Positions 1 through 10,412 of a DNA stretch of 64,000 nucleotides are shown piece after piece. Below the pieces are notes generated by a model. That model made no database searches. It saw only the letters and a list, made by a program, of their open reading frames with translations, and was not told where the DNA came from. Positions within the stretch are counted from its first letter, which is position 1; the number at the start of each line of letters is the position of its first letter. The stretch is from Pseudopithomyces maydicus. Lineage: Eukaryota; Ascomycota; Dothideomycetes; Pleosporales; Didymosphaeriaceae. A program made the translations under genes and the position numbers. The stretch covers positions 3,162,001-3,226,000 of the forward strand of contig JANTUC010000001.1 of assembly GCA_026873275.1 (NCBI GenBank), in the 5' to 3' direction.

Positions 1-59
1 GTGGTCCCCCATAATTCCAATTCCGCCTACTCACGACCAAACGGTTCATCTCAGCAGCA

Positions 60-928
60 ATGGCATCGACATTCACCCTCAACATTCTCCTCACCCTCGC
101 CACTCTCCTCAAAATCTCCACCGCCATCTGCACCCGCGAGGCGCTCCTCGCCTCCGCCCAAGCCTACATCAATGCCCAAAAAGCAGGCAACGCCTCCGCC
201 CTCTCCCTCTCCCCCAACTTCAAGTACCTTCAAAACAACAAAGAGCGCGCCCTATCCACGGGGATTCTATCCACCCCCTACACCCTCGACCTCGTCCGCT
301 CCACCGCCGACACCATAGCCTGCGCCTCCTACACCATGTGGATCTCGACCTCCAGCAGCAAGCCCTACGTCGTAGGCACGCAGCTCCAGCACGAAAACGA
401 CACCGCGACCATCAGCGTGATCGACACGATTGCCGCGACGACGGGGGATTTGTTTTTTGACGCGAAGAAGACGCTGGGGTATATTCAGAAGGAGGACTGG
501 ACGCCTATTAACGATACGGCGGGGATGCCGTCGAGGGAGTTGCTGAAGAGCGTCGGGGATGCGTATCTGGACATGTGGACTGATAAGGGGGCTGCGGATA
601 GGATTCCGTGGGGAACGAGCTGTGAGAGGGTGGAGGGGAGTCAGTATACGAATCCTTGTGGGAAGAATTTGCCGAGGGGTGGGAGCGCGAAGCCGAATGG
701 AATGAGGAGGTGAGTTTTGCGAGGTGCTTATTTTTTTCTATTCTCTTCTCTGAATATCGTATATGGGTGCTAATTTAGGGTTAGGTATGTTATTGATGAG
801 GTGCAGGGAGTGTTGATGTGTTGTGCCAGTTTGATAGTCTGGGGACGATGCCGGATAGCCATGAGATCAGGGTTGTGGATGGGAAGGTGAAGTACGTGCA
901 TACTATTACCGCACTGAAGATTGGATGA
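60..928 (+). CDS. Secreted DUF8021-type protein, apparent frameshift in last exon
   Basis: The ATG at 60 opens a protein with a clear signal peptide (hydrophobic run at residues 6-22, cleavage near ISTA-IC). Exon 1 is 60-709; a 75-nt intron (GTGAGT...TTAG, 710-784) leads into exon 2, which starts RYVIDEVQG. The rest of the expected C-terminus (FDSLGTMPDSHEIRVVDG..., ending at the TGA 926-928) lies in another frame. One extra G in the GGG run at 806-808 would make it continuous, so a homopolymer undercall is likelier than a dead gene. The conserved tail (VDEVQG...FDS...H.IRV..GK..YVH) matches fungal DUF8021 proteins as I know them. Function is unknown; a secreted protein is what the sequence supports. 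Confidence 0.75.
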
Positions 929-1026
929 GATTTTGGGTACGTTGCGTAGGCATACGCTTTACTTGTGTCGGTAGGTAGAAACTGCCACAAATATGGGGAA
1001 TCCTTTCATTGTTTTGCACTTGTATC

Positions 1027-1666
1027 TCACTGGATTTCCGAACTCTTTACCACAGTCCCAAAGACATCAGCTAGCTCTGCAAGTGCAACTCGCGTGACCT
1101 CGTCGCCCTGGACGCCGGGTATGTCGCGGTCTCCAATCCCATCTTCAACCAGTATGACATCGTAGCCGCTTTGGAACGCCTCGCGCGCTGTGGTCGACAC
1201 GCAGACATGCGCCATGTATCCTACCAGCACCACTTTCTTAACACCCCACCCTTGCAGTGTCTCATGCAAGTTTGTCTGTTCAAAAGAGCCAGGAAATTGT
1301 TTCCAGATCGTGGTTTCGCCGTCCTGTAGTATAGTCTCATTACTATTCCATCCTTCGCTGAACGAGATGAGATTTCAAACATACCTTCGCCTTCAACTCT
1401 TTGAATTCATCTGCCAATTCCGTGCCCGGCGTGAATATGGGTGCTCCTTCCGGCGTCTTGTGCAGCACGTGGATCACCTTCCCATTCGCCTTGCGGTACC
1501 TCTCCAGCAACTCGGCGATAACCTTGCCGCTAGCTGCGGCATTCGTAACGGTCAGCGCACCAGAGGCATATTCATTCTGCGCATCGATAATTATGAGAGC
1601 GGAGTCGGATGTCGAAGCTGTGCTAGCTGGTATGCCGAGGAGGTCACGGAAAGACTTGGTAGCCAT
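1027..1666 (-). CDS. Isochorismatase-family cysteine hydrolase
   Basis: Two exons: 1385-1666 (start [10 protein letters not shown]) and 1027-1323, separated by a 61-nt intron (GTATGT...CAG). The 192-aa product has the full catalytic triad of the isochorismatase-like fold: Asp28 in [10 protein letters not shown], Lys102 in [10 protein letters not shown], and Cys135 in [14 protein letters not shown]. No extra domain is attached. Family members hydrolyse small substrates such as isochorismate, nicotinamide, N-carbamoyl compounds or ureidoacrylate. The sequence alone does not choose among these; the small single-domain form suits a cytosolic amidase. Its 3' end faces the 3' end of the DUF8021 gene about 100 bp away (convergent). 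An ATG farther upstream in the same frame exists, but MATKSF begins the conserved part. Confidence 0.88.
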
Positions 1667-2699
1667 GGTGTATGCAATGTATGTATTATTGAGCAGTGAT
1701 TGCAGAGATTGACTGTTTTGCACAGGTAGTCTAGTGTAGGTGACTATTTGTATGTTCAATGCTTAGTATACGGATTACTAAATATTCCGCAAAGAGCACG
1801 TTCTTCCTGGTACATATGTAGGTTGTGTGGCGGGGGATACCCCGCTCGGCGATGAATCGGCATCTATGACGTGCTACATGAGATCGAGCATCAAGAGCAC
1901 AAGAGCACACGATCACGAACAAAGATTTCAGAGCGAAAGAAACGGTGGTGTACGGGAACAATCAAAGCACTTGAGGCCATTGTACTGGTGGGGGTAGAGA
2001 AGCTTGTAGCGGTGGCGTGTCTCACATCTCCATATGCGATTCTGAGGTTTAAACCCGAAGCAGGATAGCGGTGTGTACATATTGTACTCTATATCGAAAC
2101 CCCGGTACCAGGACAAGTATCGGTCCAAGTTGAGGTATTCCATACTCGCGCGCTAAATGTTGCAAAAATTTGGTTGGAGGAGAAAACATGATTGATTGGA
2201 TAGGAGCATGTACTGCTAACACAGCATGAGACAGTTGCCTTCTAAGACAATCTGCTCCCCAACAATAGCTCGACTCAATATAGCAGCCGAAGGGCACGGC
2301 ACCAGCGTAGGCTGTGTATTATATGTCGCAATGAAATTGACCAGAAATATTGTGTTGGAAGATAGGACGTAGTGGGTATTGACAATGATAATCCTAAACT
2401 TTGGCATCGATTCTCCGATGAGAAGGACCCTTGAAGAAGTACGTAGGCAGGCACTAACGGCTATTCAGAACAATCAGAGAGAACAAAGATTGCTCAATAT
2501 ATAAACAGCATTAAATTCGATCTATTATCAGGATAATATGGTACTATTAGTCTTGTAGATAATCAGACTTCGGTCATGAGTAATCTCCTGGTCTTTATCC
2601 TCAGTTGAGGAGAGTAGTCATGGACAGTCAACTTGGACATTTTAATCATTGTCATGTATGTAGGTTCTCACCGCACCGTATTACAGTTGATGGAACAAG
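1667..2699. other. Gene-poor stretch
   Basis: No ORF here shows a recognisable domain, signal peptide or believable splice structure. The first 100-200 bp must hold the promoter of the minus-strand hydrolase. I see nothing else I can support. Confidence 0.5.
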
Positions 2700-3090
2700 T
2701 TCTTGGGGGCTTGATTGTTTGTCAAATAGAACGTATCAATGGTGGGGGCGAGAATATACCTACCCTTGTCAATCTACCAATCAACGAGCTTCATGAAGTC
2801 TATGTGGGTGCACACGAATTACTAAATATATGCAGTCCTGTCATTCGTCGTGTTTGCCTTGCTATTGACTGATGTGGGAATGATGTTGGGCGCTTGATTG
2901 CTTTTTAAAATGGAACGTATCAACGGTGGCGTTAGAAGGCGGCAAATAATGTGCTTAAGCGCCCCTACGATTACGCTGGGGGCGATAATATACCCACCCT
3001 TGTTAATTTACCAATCAACGAGCTTTATCAAATCCATGTGGGTGCACACGAATTACTGAATATATGCAATCCTGTCATTCGTCGCGTTGC
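2700..3090 (+). repeat. Diverged tandem duplication of a short reading-frame block
   Basis: Two copies in the same orientation: about 2700-2856 and 2885-3090. Copy 2 carries about 50 extra bases near 2933-2980. The best-conserved ~105 bp (2748-2852 against 2982-3086) differ at about nine positions, and all but one are transitions. Several are CA/TA or TG/TA alternations. Both copies keep an open frame with the shared words NIPTLVNLPINEL, VGAHELLNIC and PVIRRV. I do not recognise the family. It could be a fragment of a larger duplicated gene, with repeat-induced point mutation a possible cause of the divergence. Confidence 0.65.
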
Positions 3091-3231
3091 CGCGGAAGAG
3101 GATCGACAGATTCTGGTGGCACACAATATATATTTGAGGCTATATTTGTATCATAATATATTGTTATTATTGTCGGTTTGCCCTTTAGTATCTGGAGCCA
3201 GCCTCGTTTCTGACGACCTCACCAACCAAAA

Positions 3232-4560
3232 ATGGAGAAAAACATCATCGCACGTGCTGCAAATCGGTGGCACTTCTGGACTCGATACCAATCGGCCGGC
3301 ATTGACTTTGGTGACTGGATCGCGTTATTTACGCTATGTCTTGCGCCAGTCATAGCACACCTGATGGTCGGCGTGCCTGATCCTAGTACGATAAGGTGCT
3401 CCCTCTACAACACTTGGGTACATACTGATATGTCTGATTGAACAGCCATTCTTTCTGGGAGACCACCACGTTGGATCGATAAATTATGCCTCTATCATCC
3501 GACGTCAATCCTTTGGCGCTATTTTATCATAGTCGATCGTCGGCTACGATGTTTTACGTGGACAGCGGAGGACATGGCAGCGTCAAATACATATTTTTGG
3601 GTAGACACATGTTGGGACACTGGTGAAGAAATTATGATCGAAAGCAGGAAATATCTTGTTCAGAAGCCCACATCGTATGTTTCTGTGCGTTCCGAGCACC
3701 AATATATCAACTTATGCTTTTTCTACAGACCCCGAATCGACATCGTATCTTCCTCTGCTGTCCAAACACTTATTGCCACGCTCCAAGGAGCTCAAGCATT
3801 GTATTACGTTATTGGATCGTATACTGGCAAACGAGATTACACCGGGTTACTTAATCTTGCGACCCTCTTGCAGCCCTTGGCGATCCTGGGGCTGTTCCGT
3901 CTGCCAGCGGCGTTGTGGTTATCACCGCATTATGCATACCAACGTCTCGATGGCAAAACTCACTTACCAAGTACTGGTGAGAACATTAATAGCCAAATCA
4001 ACTTAAAGCAATATCTGCGGCCTGCTTGGAGCATCATGGGTTTCACAACGCGCATGTCTTTTTTGATCCCGCTTCTTGCTCTTTGTGGGTACACGATTTA
4101 CTGCTTGATTCCGCACAACCCATATACTGTAGGTTCAATGGCAGCTTTCTTCCACGTCGTATTTTTCGCCTACTTTCTGGTTTCAACATGTTCTATCTTC
4201 GTTATATACTTTATTCGTGGGGACACCAACACTACTTTGATACCCTGCCACAACACACTATGGTACCGCATACATACAATAACTACGTTTTTCGGCGTGA
4301 TGGCCATGATTATCATTGCAGCTACTGAGACGAGAAAAACATGGTGCGGTGCCTGGACGACGGTGCCGGTGCCAAAATTCTGGTTTGTTGACATGAAAAA
4401 CGCTACTGCAGGGGCGCAGGAACTATTACTATGGGATCCATGTCCCTACAAAGACGAGGACTTCGTGACAGTCGTCAATTACTATGGGATAGCGCGTTCA
4501 GAGTGTGAAGTTTTCCCACTTACGACCAGCACCACAAACATGACATGGGGGTATAGCTAG
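3232..4560 (+). CDS. Polytopic fungal membrane protein, unknown function
   Basis: Exon 1 is 3232-3385 (starts MEKNIIARAANRW). A 60-nt intron (GTACGA...ACAG, 3386-3445) joins it to 3446-4560 in frame. A second stretch at 3675-3728 has strong splice signals (GTATGT...TTCTACAG) and is 54 nt, divisible by three, so it may be a spliced or retained intron. With it retained the product is 422 aa, without it 404 aa. Hydrophobic segments include IALFTLCLAPVIAHLMV near the N-terminus, a LATLLQPLAILGLFRLP region, and three helices in the second half. A non-membrane C-terminal tail with Cys and NxT/S sites follows. The N-terminal motif SGRPPRWIDK.CLYHPTSILWRYF recalls a common uncharacterised fungal membrane family. 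No transport or enzyme motif was seen. Confidence 0.72.
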
Positions 4561-4923
4561 CCGTCAAGTTTAGAGGAATGAGATTTTGAAATCATCACCT
4601 TTTCTGTCCCATCATGAGAATGATATCCGCAAAACTATTCCAACGATACAGATGATGGTGTTGAGGGTGTGGGATAAATGTACACTAACAAGTGTAATCA
4701 AAGCTGAGTCATTCGCCGCTTTTCCGTCTTGGGTCTTGGCCGCGGCTCAGCATCGGAATTCATCTGGAAGCTTCCGACGGACGTTCACTCAGCGCGGCGA
4801 GCTTCAGGCACCGAGCGCTGACGCCGCCTTCTGGTGACTTCCTTCTTCTCCTTTGCAATTTCTCAGCTATCTGGACTACCTCGTTCACCATCTTTATAAC
4901 ATCACATACACATCTCGCCCAAA
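4561..4923. other. Intergenic region, promoter of the AN1 gene
   Basis: No coding signal. The last 120 bases before 4924 are C/T-rich (ccttcttctcctttgc), typical of a fungal promoter or 5' leader. Confidence 0.5.
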
Positions 4924-5880
4924 ATGGCTTCCACACCCCCAGACAGCTCAGCCAACAGCTATACACCCATGAAGCGTGACGTGGAAGACATCGGGGCGCA
5001 CTGCCAGATGCCCTATTGCCACGTCCTCGACTTCCTCCCCTTCCGCTGTGAATCTTGCAAAAGCACCTTCTGCCTCGACCATCGCTCCGAACTCGCGCAT
5101 AAATGCCCCAAGGAAGGCGACTGGGCGCGCCGCCGCAACGGCCGCGACACCACTGTCCCGCTCAGTGCTCTCTCCGAAAAACCATCACTCTACTCGCACG
5201 ACCAGCAATGCTACGAAAAGAGCTGCAAGACCCTGATCAACACCTCCCGCATGCCCGCGAACCAGTGCTCCACCTGCAACCGGAGCTACTGTCTGCCGCA
5301 CCGCTTCCCCGAGGATCACGACTGCAAGAACGTAAAGCCCGCGGGCGCCCGGCTCGGCATGATACAGCAGCAGCGCGAGAGGGGACTGACCGCCCTGGGG
5401 AAGCTCAAGGTGTGGGCCGAGAAGAAGCGTGCAGAGGACGCGGCAAAGCAGCAGCCGAAGAAGTCAGGGTTCCTCGGCCTCGGATCTAAGAGTTCATCGG
5501 CTGCACGGGAAGCCCTGGCTGCGGCGAACGAACTGAAGCGCTCCGCGAAGGGTGATGCATCGGTGCCCCAGGACAAACGTGTGTACCTCCACGTCGAAGC
5601 GAGCGCCGATACAACGAAGGCGAAGTACCCGACGGGCAAATTCTACTACAACAAGGAGTGGACTGTGGGGAGGGTGCTGGATATGGCAGCCAAGGCGCTG
5701 CAGGTGCAGAACGTGAATAACAGGGGAGGTGGCGAGGAAGAGAAACTAAGGGTGTTCCACGTAGAGGGTGGTCGACTGCTCAAGTTTAGCGAGAAGATCG
5801 GCGAACCGTGCCAGACAGGGAACATGATTGTGTTGCTGAGAGGCGTGGGCTCGGGTGAACCGGACTTGATCGATTTGTAG
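4924..5880 (+). CDS. AN1-type zinc finger protein (Cuz1/ZFAND1-like)
   Basis: An intronless 318-aa protein starting at ATG 4924 (context AAAATGGC). Two AN1 zinc fingers with Cys/His ligands lie at about residues 28-62 (C..PYC...CESC...FCLDH...H.C) and 93-139 (C....C...CSTC...YCLPH...H.C). A basic, Ala-rich segment (170-210) follows, and then a ubiquitin-like C-terminal region from about residue 218 (RVYLHVEAS...FYYNKEWTVGRVLD). This order matches yeast Cuz1 and human ZFAND1, which link Cdc48/p97 to the proteasome and help clear stress granules and arsenite-damaged proteins. Complete, with no disruption. Confidence 0.9.
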   Translation: MASTPPDSSANSYTPMKRDVEDIGAHCQMPYCHVLDFLPFRCESCKSTFCLDHRSELAHKCPKEGDWARRRNGRDTTVPLSALSEKPSLYSHDQQCYEKSCKTLINTSRMPANQCSTCNRSYCLPHRFPEDHDCKNVKPAGARLGMIQQQRERGLTALGKLKVWAEKKRAEDAAKQQPKKSGFLGLGSKSSSAAREALAAANELKRSAKGDASVPQDKRVYLHVEASADTTKAKYPTGKFYYNKEWTVGRVLDMAAKALQVQNVNNRGGGEEEKLRVFHVEGGRLLKFSEKIGEPCQTGNMIVLLRGVGSGEPDLIDL

Positions 5881-7365
5881 AACGGTCGCGAACGGACAGT
5901 GGAACATTGGTTAGAGAGTGGTTTTGCACGGCCCCGCATTCGGGTTGGTTGTACAGAGCGCGGTTATTGAGATACCCACTTCGTGATTTCCATGAATTAA
6001 TGAAACAAGACTACGATCTCATTATGAGGTATTGATTGATGCTGAGCTTGGGGCTCAAGGCACCTTACTTGGTGATAGTGCTCATTTTCTGTGACTAAGA
6101 GGCATACGTATGATCGATTGGTTCGAAGCTTAGATGCTGGTTGCTTCTCCAAAATTAGATGGTAGTTCTGTGTAAAGCTGTGATGTGTTCAACAACTGCA
6201 CTGTTCTTTTCACATGGCCATGACATGCTTGGAGATTTACTCACTACTATCACTACGTTCCATAATAGCTAATCCAATGCTGGGCCGAGCTGGGTCAAAG
6301 TTCGTGTGGGCGTGCGCGATACAACCTGGATCAACGAGCCTCGCTAGACCTGTGACAACTGTAAGGTGATTTGTTGCTATTATTGGGGAGCGGAACCCGA
6401 GCATGGTGCAATAGTTGACCAATAGTCTACAATGCCGTGAACGTGACAGCTCGGTCAAGTCTATGCTTCTCTTAGCGTAGAATAATGTATCACGAACCCA
6501 CACTAGAGGGCAGGCCCAAGATGTCCTCGCCGCTTGACGCCATGTTGATGAGTCTAAAGGGCCCACTGGGGTGCTACCCAGGCCAAATGAACGTTCCTGT
6601 CAGTGGTCCATATTTCCCAGCTGCCGGCCCACTTGGTCAAGTGTAAGCACTCTTGTAAGCTTGAAACTCGCTAAATACTTTTCGCCAAAAGATTGATCTT
6701 TAGCGCCGCGTCGTACTATGTGATAGGGTTCAAAGGCATGCATCGCTGCTGCCTCAAAGCCGAGATTTCTGTGCCCATAGCGTTGTGGGATAACGGAATT
6801 GACCCTTAAATTCAAGTAGAGTACTAGCGAGATGATGGAACTAACATAAAGAATTCTCTTTTTCCCAAAATCCCGGATTTTGGGTAGTATCATGGATAGC
6901 CGCGCTAATCTTGTTATTTGTAGTACAGAGGCTAGAGCTTCTAGGATCATCAATGATAATGTCCTATCCGGAATTGTACGTCGAGATATTGATTAGAAAT
7001 AAATATTGGTGTCTTTTTACATTCAGTAATTGTAAGATCTTTTGGCTAAGGATTTTCCCCAATATTTGATGATAGTTAGAGTTAGACATCACCTTTAATG
7101 ACCAGTAGACTATTCACTTACAATAGTATTCCAGACGTAGATTATGGTCACAGAGACACAGTTTCATGTGAATATTGCTCTGTCGTACGGTTGGGTTCAG
7201 CGCGGGAGCCCGCGGAACTCAACAACAAGAGTTGGTCACTTTCACGGGTCGCAAACAGTGCGCAAATGCAACCTATCCCCTGACTCTGAGACACATAGGT
7301 GTGATAATGGATTTTACCGTAGGCGGAGACTTGGCTGACAGATGTATGTTTCAGTCCTTTACGAG
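5881..7365. other. Long gene-poor stretch
   Basis: Several open frames of 60-117 codons occur on both strands, but none has a recognisable domain, a credible start or consistent splice partners. I see no RNA gene or mobile-element ends here. Confidence 0.45.
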
Positions 7366-7372
7366 TATAAAG
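7366..7372 (+). promoter_or_regulatory. TATA-like box
   Basis: TATAAAG lies about 130 bp upstream of the ATG at 7505, a plausible core-promoter position for the broken gene downstream. Inferred from sequence only. Confidence 0.35.
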
Positions 7373-7504
7373 CCACGCTATGCACTTGCTAGTCACTTCC
7401 TCAATAAAGTTCTCGACTTCATCAGGACATGGTACTCCTGCACCCTGAATCCTCGCCTATCTTCATCTTGTCTGTACTCCAAATTCCCAAACATCATCCT
7501 CAAA

Positions 7505-8759
7505 ATGAACCGCGCAAACATCGAGAAGCTCTTTGAAGAATCTAAAGGTCCAGATCCTGACCCATTACCGGTTGAACCGAATGCCCATGAGACAATGCAC
7601 AAGTAAGCACTCAATTGAAAACTTGAAAAGGCAGAAATTATCTGATCGTGACAGTCGGCGATATGAAAAGTGTCCATGATCCTCCTGCAATTCTACCCCC
7701 ATCAAAGAGAACGACGAGTGGATTGATCAGGAGATCTACGAAAATCCAATGCAACCCGAAGAGTGGAAACAATGGACAGGAACACAACTAATATCCTACC
7801 GCACACATCTAGAAATTGGGAAGCATCGAAAGCTGTCTGAAGCAGAGAAGCTGGATATCGTGCAAAACGCCCGAACGAGAGAGGACTTCCACGACCTAAA
7901 CAAGATCATGAGCGCGCCCAGTTGGGGATCTTGTCTTTGCGAACTTCGTATCGTCAGTGGGGAAAAATGCGCCAAACACCTCCTCAAAGATAAAGATGGT
8001 CCCGAAGGCAAAACTCCAGAGCTTGGTAAAAATCACTGGGCTTGGTTCATTGATCCTTGTCCGCGAGGTGAGATGTGTCCTATTGCAATAGAAAGATTTC
8101 TTGAAGCGGAAGCAAAATGCGAAGATTTCACGTTCCAGGGTTGTGATATTCTAATCGCCAAGCCAACAAGTGAATGGGTTCTAGAACAACATAAGGACGA
8201 CCCCAAGGGTACCATTCCAGGCCGAGTTTCTACGGATCTCTGGTTGAGGACCAAGTGCGCTGCATGCATGCGATTTCACATGAATAAGCACACAAATCAG
8301 TTGGACAAACATCAGAGACGCAAATGGTTAGGATCAAATAAACACTTTTTACCCAAAGATTACGATCCTGCAGAACACGATTGGCTTAATGTCATGCCGG
8401 ACCCCTGGCCCAGGTTAATTGCCATACAGCCTTGCGAATTTCGACCTTCAGGTACCGTCAATTACCATCCGGTATTGGAACCTGGCCGTTTATACCATTT
8501 CAAGGCTCTACAGAGGCTCTTGGTGGACGACGAACATATCTGGCTTCCCGGGGAAAATATGACATATAAGCAGTACATCGACGCCAAGGAAATCTAGAGA
8601 GAAGAAAAGGAACAAGCTGACAAGGATCAACAAATTGAAGATTCGAAGATTGCTATAAAACTCACAGATCATGATTTCCGAAGAGAGGAAATCTTGAACA
8701 AGCTTGTTGCCAATCAACGGGGATGTGATGATAGTGCTGAAGAAGACGACGATGATTAA
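7505..8759 (+). pseudogene. Unknown Cys-rich protein gene interrupted by two in-frame stops
   Basis: Exon 1 (7505-7602, starts MNRANIEKLFEESK) is joined by a 52-nt intron (GTAAGC...ACAG, 7603-7654) to a long second exon. Read in the spliced frame, a TGA at 7677-7679 falls between KCP and SSCNSTP where TGG would keep the frame. The frame then stays open for about 305 codons to a TAG at 8595-8597. It continues as clean coding sequence (REEKEQADKDQ..., ending in an acidic SAEEDDDD tail) to the TAA at 8757-8759. The body holds spaced Cys/His groups (SSC; CLC; KCAKH; DPCPRGEMCP; KCAACMRFH) that could bind metal, but I do not recognise a family. Both stops are single-base changes, not indels. A shorter live product starting at ATG 7749 is possible. 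Confidence 0.55.
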
Positions 8760-9509
8760 AGACAGATCTCGTGCAGCCTGTCCACTCAGAAATCACTAGT
8801 TCTTCGAGAGGCATGGGAACTGTTAAATTGTCCACCCTCTGTATGTTTACCCCTTTTTCTTCATCTGCGTGCAGTATTGTATTGACGAGTTCAAGGTCGG
8901 CGGGTTCTGGTCAACCTCCCAAATTACTAGCCTCGACGGCATTTCTTAGGGTTGCTATTTTTTTTTCTTTTTTTGAATTTGCATCTTGAAGATGCTTGGA
9001 CGGTCAAGTTTGCAGTGTTTTCAAACTCTTAGATAGTTTTCATCAATCCACAGACTGTTCTCAATGTCAGAATAAATAACTATTCCAATAAGATTGCACT
9101 TTGCTAATCTTTATTCTCCTTGAATCTTTCTCGGAAGACTTCTAGCAGTGTACAAATAGCTAGATTTAGGACGTTGTTTTGCGGTTTCCAGAACAGATGC
9201 CATGCGCTGTATCCAGCTTAATATTATCTTGACAACTAGAGTCAAATTACTGGCTTTTTATCCTTCTTACATCAAACTGAGCGAATGAGGATTTGTCGGA
9301 ATCGAAAAAAGAAAAAAAAAGGATTAATTATGTTTTGTGATTTGGTGAAAAGGTTGATGAGTCAATGCGACAACGACGGCATGAAGTATGGTTAGCAAAA
9401 ATTGTCTCCCCGCTGAACAGCGGCGTGAGAAATGGCGTCGGGGTTCATAAATGAAATACATATTAGATGGTAGAGTGTGAGATTCAAATATAGAAAAAAA
9501 AAGAAATCT
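8760..9509. other. Intergenic, AT-rich, A/T runs
   Basis: No gene found. The long A run at 9493-9502 reads as a T run on the minus strand just after the tRNA-Ala gene and probably terminates RNA polymerase III. Confidence 0.5.
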
Positions 9510-9595
9510 TGGAGTTGCTGGGAATCGAACCCAGGACCTTTCGCAGACACACAAGATTATGCGAAGCGAACATTATACCCCTAAACCACAACCCC
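9510..9595 (-). tRNA. tRNA-Ala (anticodon CGC) with intron
   Basis: Read on the minus strand, the acceptor GGGGTTG pairs with CAACTCC (one G-T pair). The T arm is CTGGG-TTCGATT-CCCAG. The anticodon stem TTCGC/GCGAA encloses TTCGCA, a roughly 14-nt insert and T. That gives anticodon CGC (Ala, codon GCG) with the intron at the canonical place one base after the anticodon. A T run follows on the same strand as terminator. Confidence 0.85.
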
Positions 9596-10326
9596 GTTAA
9601 CTTATACGAAATTCTACGGCAAATATATTTATATAGCTAGATGCAAAGCTTGCAAGGTAATAGTATCAATGTAGAATTGAGATCTTTTTAGAACTGTTGC
9701 AGTTGCACTAGCTTAAATTAAGTAATCTTATGTGCTATCGTGCAAGTGGGGTGAGCTTTATTACAAGAATGCTGAGGTAAAGCGTTGCCGTACGTAAACT
9801 TAAGCCCTACTATATTTACTACTGATAGAATACTACAAATTTAGTTTGAATAATCTTTATCGATATCTCATAAATTGTTTCTCTACTATTGTAGGTTTTT
9901 ATTCAAGCCTAAAGCTATTTTCGCACCTAGCACTTGTTTTCTCTCTCTGCACATACATACATATGTAGTACTTAATATAGAATTTCCAGTCAACAGCTTT
10001 CTATTAGCTTTGATAATTTTTCGTTTCAGTATTCTTATTTTTTGTTTGTACTTCCTTGCGCTCTCAGTGTGCTGAAGTGGATCGTAGGAATTTTTTACAA
10101 AAGACTACTCGCCTAAGTCACTCAATTTGTGATGATTTAGTGGGGCTTGCATATTTTTTTCAACGACAATTTAACCAAATCTACCTTGCAATAGCAGTTG
10201 AAATTCTAATTCAAATGGATATGATATGTTTGAGCTGTTTTATTCTGATAGTTCGCATGCTGAGCAAAGGGTTACATACAATTGTTTCAGCATCCTCAAC
10301 ATCAAGCGCGCTTAGTCAGCGCACCA
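9596..10326. other. AT-rich spacer between two tRNA genes
   Basis: Low-complexity AT-rich sequence without a supported gene. Its short open frames are compositional. Confidence 0.5.
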
Positions 10327-10412
10327 CTCCGCTTGGTGTAGTTGGTTTATCACGTTCGACTGTAATATCAATTGTAATCGAAAGGTCCCTAGTTCGATTC
10401 TGGGAGCGGAGA
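10327..10412 (+). tRNA. tRNA-Tyr (anticodon GTA) with intron
   Basis: The acceptor CTCCGCT pairs perfectly with AGCGGAG and carries the C1-G72 pair typical of eukaryotic tRNA-Tyr. The D arm contains GTGTAGTTGGTTTATCAC. The anticodon stem TTCGA/TCGAA encloses CTGTAA plus an insert of about 11 nt, giving GTA. The T arm is CCTAG-TTCGATT-CTGGG with one G-T pair. Introns are usual in nuclear tRNA-Tyr genes. Confidence 0.83.

Noticed and set aside
6237..6953. Two minus-strand frames of 109 and 117 codons
   Set aside because: No similarity to anything I know, no coherent exon link, no signal peptide.
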